Origin: Bacteroidales bacterium
GTDB taxonomy: Bacteria; Bacteroidota; Bacteroidia; Bacteroidales; UBA4181
Assembly (NCBI GenBank): GCA_031287245.1
Contig: JAITTD010000176.1
Location: 1 to 9,281 of the forward strand
Direction: 5' to 3'
Length of the DNA stretch: 9,281 nt
In this document: piece after piece, positions 6,224 to 9,281 of the stretch
Layout of the letters: each line of letters begins with the position of its first letter
Numbering within the stretch: the first letter of the stretch is position 1
The notes under the pieces: generated by a model
Told to the model about the DNA's origin: nothing
Database searches by the model: none
The model's input: only the letters and a program-made list of their open reading frames with translations
Translations under genes and position numbers: made by a program

Positions 6224-6563
6224 AAGCAGGCTGTTCTATCGCAGCGAAAGTTGAGGAAAGTCCGGGCAACACAGGGCGCCATGCTTCCTAACGGGAAGTT
6301 GTTGCGAGGCAGATTAGCGTAACAGAGAACAACCGCCGGTTTCGACCGGTAAGGGTGAAAAGGTGGGGTAAGAGCCTACCGGTTCCGATGGCAACACCGG
6401 AAGCCGTACGCATCATGGGTTGTAAGGCTATGTATACCGTCGTTTGAGAGTAGCCCGCTCGATTGACGGGGGGTCAGCCGCACGACTGCGGTAGCGATGC
6501 CGCAGCAAGATAAATGATAGAACCCGGGAAACCGGTGACAGAACCCGGCTTACAAGCCTGCTT
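6224..6563 (+). ncRNA. rnpB: RNase P RNA (catalytic RNA for tRNA 5' maturation)
   Basis: A 340-base RNA that, with the RnpA protein, cleaves 5' leaders from precursor tRNAs. The universally conserved GAGGAAAGTCCGGGC is at 6253-6267 and its 3' partner AGAACCCGGCTTAC is at 6540-6553; together they build the P4 core. TAAGAGCCTACCGG at 6369-6382 matches the conserved 'TAAGAGCnCACCGG' element of the specificity domain. The ends pair as helix P1: AAGCAGGCT at 6224-6232 is fully complementary to AGCCTGCTT at 6555-6563, which fixes the boundaries. The length is within the normal range for bacterial type A RNA. It is the only plus-strand gene here, has its own promoter, ends in a U-run and converges on the pseudogene at 6574. 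Identification is certain; the ends are good to a few bases. Confidence 0.97.
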
Positions 6564-6568
6564 TTTTT
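6546..6568 (+). terminator. Terminator at the 3' end of rnpB
   Basis: A run of seven T residues (6562-6568) directly follows the 3' strand of P1. Just before it, CGGCTTACAAGCC offers a small hairpin (GGCT, loop TACA, AGCC) that competes with P1. Either structure followed by the U-run would end rnpB transcription. Minus-strand transcripts arriving from 6574 have no comparable U-run here. Confidence 0.6.
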
Positions 6569-6573
6569 ATTGA

Positions 6574-6733
6574 TTATTCCAACGGTGCAATCATTTGCTT
6601 ATACAATGCCCACATTGCAGAATTGCTGATGGGCGAACCGACCAGCAACACTTTGTTGTCTTTGTCAAGTAGAAAACAATGATATAGAGGATCTACAGAG
6701 AGTTTATTCCGAAAATAAAACAGATTTTGCTTA
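6574..6733 (-). pseudogene. 3' remnant of a thioredoxin-like lipoprotein gene (paralogue of the gene at 8756)
   Basis: The frame encodes about 50 residues matching the C-terminus of the lipoprotein at 8756-9281. NLFYFRNKLSVDPLYHCFLL in the remnant aligns with NLFYSQNKLSIDPLYHCFLL in the intact protein, and both continue through identical DKDNKVLLVGSPISN to MWALYKQ. Beyond that the last residues differ (MIAPLE versus RMTQTQ). Upstream of KQNLFY the similarity stops abruptly: there is no CHAC motif, no signal peptide and no ATG (the frame could open only from a TTG near 6768). It is therefore a 5'-deleted copy. The different tail and scattered substitutions suggest an old tandem paralogue that lost its 5' part rather than a fresh duplication. 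It lies just downstream of the transglutaminase-like gene and 10 bases from the end of rnpB. Confidence 0.85.
6599..6733. repeat. 135-bp direct repeat, left copy
   Basis: Aligns without gaps to 8781-8915 in the same orientation, offset 2182 bases, with about 13 mismatches counted by eye (roughly 90 percent identity). Mismatches concentrate near both ends; the central stretch from GATGGGCGAACC to GAGGATCTA has a single difference. The repeat is the conserved coding C-terminus of the thioredoxin-like lipoprotein. With its partner it brackets the whole transglutaminase-like gene. Confidence 0.92.
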
Positions 6734-6778
6734 CTTTTACACCTTCCACTTCGCACGTTTGGCTTCAAAATATCCTAT

Positions 6779-8716
6779 TTACAGTGCCCAATCATATACA
6801 CCTGTTTTGTCGATGCGCGTTGTTACTTCCCGAATGCTTAGCGCTCTGTCCCAAATAGCTACCGCGTCAATCAATATCTCGTTGTCTTCACCGTCGTCGT
6901 CGGCAAACAGCAGGCAACCGGCAGTGTCGAGCGAAAAGCGACTGTCAACATTTAATTTGTTGTTCTGTCCTGCGGGTACTTCATTGAGAGGGAAACCGTT
7001 CAAATATTGCCGGAACACGCCTTCTCCTTTTGCACCGCAGTTAACAGTTACCACATAGCGATTCCATTGGTTGGGAGAAACATTGCCCGCATAATAACCG
7101 AGGATACCAACCTGTTTGTCCGGGTGGATAAACAGTTCGCCGTCGTTGTCATTCGTTAAACCGGTTTGCAGAAAGGTATAGTACTGCTTCGTGTTGTTAA
7201 TTTTAAAATCAATCATCAATGTATATTCATTGACGCGGGTTCTGTTTTTTGTGGCGGCTATCCCGTGATTGCAACGAAAATAACTGTCTTTATCCACACG
7301 AACAGTGCCCGCTTCTGCTGCGGATATTCCATTTCCGTTCAGCAGCAACGGTTTTCCAAGTGCAGCTTTGCCGAGATTGGAAGAATCGCTGAAAAGCCAC
7401 AGTCCTTTGGGTTGGAGACTTTTTCCCTCATCGACAGCAGTGTATTTATCCATACTCAGCAGAAACGGATCGCCGGCGGGAGTTGCTACGCCATTTGCGT
7501 AATACATTGGATGATAGACGACACTTCGCCCTACGGAAGCAAAACGAACTGTCTGTCCATTGTTTACCGCCCATGCAATGGGATACAATTCCCCGCGCTG
7601 TTCAATGGCAAGATATACATATCCTGTGGAAGCAGTATCGGGATATTTGACATCTATCGTTACGGTATCCGTACAGTCGGCATATTCGGACGACACATCC
7701 TTCATGCTGTTGGAGCGCAGCAAAGGCGGGATGTTCCTTTCATCCGTCAGAATATTGCGCTGTTTGGCAAATGTTTTCCGGTAAACCTTACTTTTCACAA
7801 GAGTGTTGCCCTGATGGGGTTCGCCCGGACCCGTGTCGGTGCCCATAAAGGATATATGCTGTCCGGCGCTGTCGCAAACGGCATTCCACGAATGACCGGT
7901 AGGCGAGTATGCCCATTTGGGGATAAAGTCTATCGTGACGGGAATTCCTAATGCACGCATGCTAAAAACGGTAAGAGCAGCCATCGCATCGCACGGACCT
8001 CTGGAGGAAGCCATCAACTGAGAATAACTCATGGGTGGAAAATCAGAGTCTAATCGGAATTTTGGTAACAGGTCGTTCACTTTTTGGCACGCTTCTACCG
8101 AAGTCATGCCGGGTTTATTCAGTATGGTATTTAATCCGGCAAAACTGGCGATGGCTTTTTCACGCCAGTTTTCAAGCGGCTCGGTATCCACTCTGTATGG
8201 CAGTATTTCTTCGCAAAAAATGTCGAATGGAATGTGTTTTCCCCACGGACGTTCGCGCCACGCTTTAAAAGCCAAATCAATATTATTAATCAGGTACTTC
8301 GCCGTGATGTATTTTACGTCATCCCGTTTTACCGGTTCACCCAACCCATACGTGTCCAGCACCAATTGTTTGTTTGGTGAACTTGTCCAACGCAGGCGGA
8401 CGGTTGCCACATCGTTCCACGGCGCATCGTAATATTTCGAATACTTTCCGGGCATATTCACAATCAGAAACTCGGCTGCACGAAGTTTCAGGCTGTCAGC
8501 AGGATTTTGACTGTAGTGCTTTAATACCTGCTCCAGTTCGTTACGGTTGTCGCCTGCCATGAACAGAACGGCATTTATTTCAGGCGAATAAGGCGGATTT
8601 GCCCATTGATGACGCCATGTAAAATAACAGGTAAGAAAAATAATCAAAGAGCAAACAAAATAGAATGATCTACCTTTCATACAATTAGTAAAAGCACGAA
8701 AAAAAAGTTTCATCAT
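6779..8716 (-). CDS. Exported transglutaminase-like protein with C-terminal LamG-like domain
   Basis: A 645-residue protein. A hydrophobic segment at about residues 18-33 acts as signal or N-terminal anchor; ATG codons at 8716, 8713 and 8680 (M1, M2, M13) could all start it, M13 giving the most compact signal sequence. A helical N-terminal region (about 40-225) is followed by a transglutaminase/papain-like core: SSRGPC242DAMAALTVFSMRALGIPV, then TGH275SW, with D282 or D294 as possible third member of the Cys-His-Asp triad. In bacteria such domains act as proteases, amidases or crosslinking enzymes on protein or peptidoglycan. A beta-rich linker (about 345-480) leads to a concanavalin A/LamG-like domain at about 485-645 (RVNEYTLMIDFKI ... 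NQWNRYVVTV ... ILIDAVAIWDRALS), usually a glycan- or protein-binding module. It lies 39 bases downstream of the thioredoxin-like lipoprotein gene, probably in one operon. The transglutaminase assignment is fairly good; the substrate is unknown. Confidence 0.75.
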   Translation of the reverse strand: MMKLFFRAFTNCMKGRSFYFVCSLIIFLTCYFTWRHQWANPPYSPEINAVLFMAGDNRNELEQVLKHYSQNPADSLKLRAAEFLIVNMPGKYSKYYDAPWNDVATVRLRWTSSPNKQLVLDTYGLGEPVKRDDVKYITAKYLINNIDLAFKAWRERPWGKHIPFDIFCEEILPYRVDTEPLENWREKAIASFAGLNTILNKPGMTSVEACQKVNDLLPKFRLDSDFPPMSYSQLMASSRGPCDAMAALTVFSMRALGIPVTIDFIPKWAYSPTGHSWNAVCDSAGQHISFMGTDTGPGEPHQGNTLVKSKVYRKTFAKQRNILTDERNIPPLLRSNSMKDVSSEYADCTDTVTIDVKYPDTASTGYVYLAIEQRGELYPIAWAVNNGQTVRFASVGRSVVYHPMYYANGVATPAGDPFLLSMDKYTAVDEGKSLQPKGLWLFSDSSNLGKAALGKPLLLNGNGISAAEAGTVRVDKDSYFRCNHGIAATKNRTRVNEYTLMIDFKINNTKQYYTFLQTGLTNDNDGELFIHPDKQVGILGYYAGNVSPNQWNRYVVTVNCGAKGEGVFRQYLNGFPLNEVPAGQNNKLNVDSRFSLDTAGCLLFADDDGEDNEILIDAVAIWDRALSIREVTTRIDKTGVYDWAL

Positions 8717-8755
8717 ACTCGAAAAAATAATGTTTTTTTGCTGATTACGATGCCA

Positions 8756-9281
8756 TTATTGTGTTTGTGTCATCCTTTGTTTATACAGCGCCCACATCTT
8801 TGGATTGCTGATGGGCGAACCGACCAGCAACACTTTATTGTCTTTGTCAAGTAGAAAACAATGATATAGAGGATCTATAGAGAGTTTATTTTGGGAATAA
8901 AACAGATTTTGCTTATCGTAAATGAATGGAATTTTTATATTAATTCTCTCCACAAGATTTTCAAAATGGGCATAATCCCCTGAGAACACATAAATTAAGA
9001 GAGTTGTATTCGATGTTTTGACTGTTTGGTACAATGAATCAATCTTGGGTAAGTGATCCACGCAGGCATGGCAGTCACCATTGATATGATATACCATTTT
9101 GTAATCATAACGATCATATAAATTGCAGGAATCCAGTCCATTCCAATTGATGGCTGTTAACGGTGGCACCGTCATTTCTGTCCCCTGCCATTGGAAAACC
9201 TTCTCCTGTATCTTTTTTCCTTGCGTATTGGGCTGACAGGATACTAAAACAATTATTCCTAACGCATAAATGATTGGTTTC
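8756..9281 (-). CDS. Thioredoxin-like lipoprotein with CHAC motif, start at window edge
   Basis: The frame stays open to the right edge. The first in-window residues are KPIIYALGIIVLVSC, a short lipoprotein signal with lipobox LVSC (lipidated Cys codon at 9236-9238), giving a mature protein of 160 residues. The last base of the window, G, is in register to be the third base of the ATG, so nearly the whole gene is probably present. The ATG at 9175 is internal and would lose the signal. The motif NGDCHACVDHLPK (CxxC codons at 9062-9073) is a redox-type CxxC after a beta strand (KMVYHI), followed by a thioredoxin-fold pattern ending in FLLDKDNKVLLVGSPISN, as in TlpA/AhpC-like lipoproteins of Bacteroidota. 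It may reduce or isomerise disulfides, or have lost redox activity. It precedes the transglutaminase-like gene in the same direction, and its 3' end is repeated at 6599-6733. Confidence 0.75.
   Translation of the reverse strand, partial: KPIIYALGIIVLVSCQPNTQGKKIQEKVFQWQGTEMTVPPLTAINWNGLDSCNLYDRYDYKMVYHINGDCHACVDHLPKIDSLYQTVKTSNTTLLIYVFSGDYAHFENLVERINIKIPFIYDKQNLFYSQNKLSIDPLYHCFLLDKDNKVLLVGSPISNPKMWALYKQRMTQTQ
8781..8915. repeat. 135-bp direct repeat, right copy
   Basis: Partner of 6599-6733, same orientation. It lies inside the intact thioredoxin-like lipoprotein gene and encodes its C-terminal part from KQNLFY to MWALYK. Similarity ends abruptly at about 8915 on the right and fades left of about 8781, where the two proteins have different tails. 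Confidence 0.92.

Noticed and set aside
6224..6563. A riboswitch or group II intron fragment, suggested by the dense GC-rich plus-strand structure
   Set aside because: The conserved GAGGAAAGTCCGGGC and AGAACCCGGCTTAC elements and the P1 end pairing identify it as RNase P RNA.
7166..7951. 261-codon open frame on the plus strand
   Set aside because: Antisense shadow of the transglutaminase-like gene; cysteine- and isoleucine-rich without any domain pattern, and no promoter or neighbouring gene supports it.
6574..8915. Composite transposon or insertion sequence bounded by the 135-bp repeats
   Set aside because: No transposase, no terminal inverted repeats and no target-site duplication are visible; the repeats are coding sequence from paralogous genes.
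8756..9175. Start of the thioredoxin-like lipoprotein at the internal ATG (9175)
   Set aside because: The frame stays open upstream and encodes a lipoprotein signal with LVSC, so the true start is at or just beyond the window edge.
1..9281. CRISPR array, tRNA, phage or integrase genes
   Set aside because: No regularly spaced short repeats, tRNA-like cloverleaf ends or recombinase motifs were seen on reading the window.

Overview
The window looks like chromosomal DNA of a member of the Bacteroidota, probably a Bacteroidales-type anaerobe or microaerophile. The evidence is promoter-like TAnnTTTG (-7) boxes instead of E. coli-type promoters, AT-rich gene leaders without strong Shine-Dalgarno sequences, a six-bladed beta-propeller lipoprotein with the GRGPGE signature common in this phylum, and a thioredoxin-like lipoprotein. 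Every protein gene is on the minus strand. The one RNA gene, RNase P RNA, is on the plus strand. No stretch longer than 300 bases lacks a gene, and the longest intergenic gaps are about 125 bases.

Region by region (minus-strand transcription runs from high to low coordinates). At 8756-9281 is a thioredoxin-like lipoprotein with a CHAC active-site motif, whose start codon probably straddles the right window edge. At 6779-8716 is a 645-residue exported transglutaminase-like protein with a LamG-like C-terminus. At 6574-6733 is a decayed 3' remnant of a second thioredoxin-like lipoprotein gene. The remnant and the intact gene share a gap-free 135-bp direct repeat that brackets the transglutaminase-like gene. 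At 6224-6563 (+) is rnpB with its own promoter and U-run terminator, ending 10 bases from the remnant. At 5412-6098 is a YugP-type membrane zinc metallopeptidase, followed by a possible 30-residue small ORF (5315-5407) and the beta-propeller lipoprotein (4275-5297).

The centrepiece is a three-gene [NiFe]-hydrogenase operon, small subunit - large subunit - cytochrome b (4148 down to 597), behind a good Bacteroidota promoter at 4188-4219. The small subunit has a Tat signal, a C-terminal membrane anchor and all six cysteines expected for the oxygen-tolerant [4Fe-3S] proximal cluster. This points to a periplasm-facing, quinone-reducing uptake hydrogenase of the group 1d (Hyd-1/MBH) type. No maturation protease or hyp genes are in the window, although the large subunit carries the C-terminal peptide that such a protease removes.

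Downstream at 1-466 is a minimal nucleotidyltransferase (MNT) followed by a HEPN protein cut by the window edge. This is the arrangement of MNT/HEPN toxin-antitoxin modules, and it has a possible promoter of its own.

Most components belong to known families. The less explained parts are the repeat-flanked transglutaminase/thioredoxin locus, the oxygen-tolerance signature in this probable lineage, and an out-of-frame continuation after the cytochrome b stop codon.
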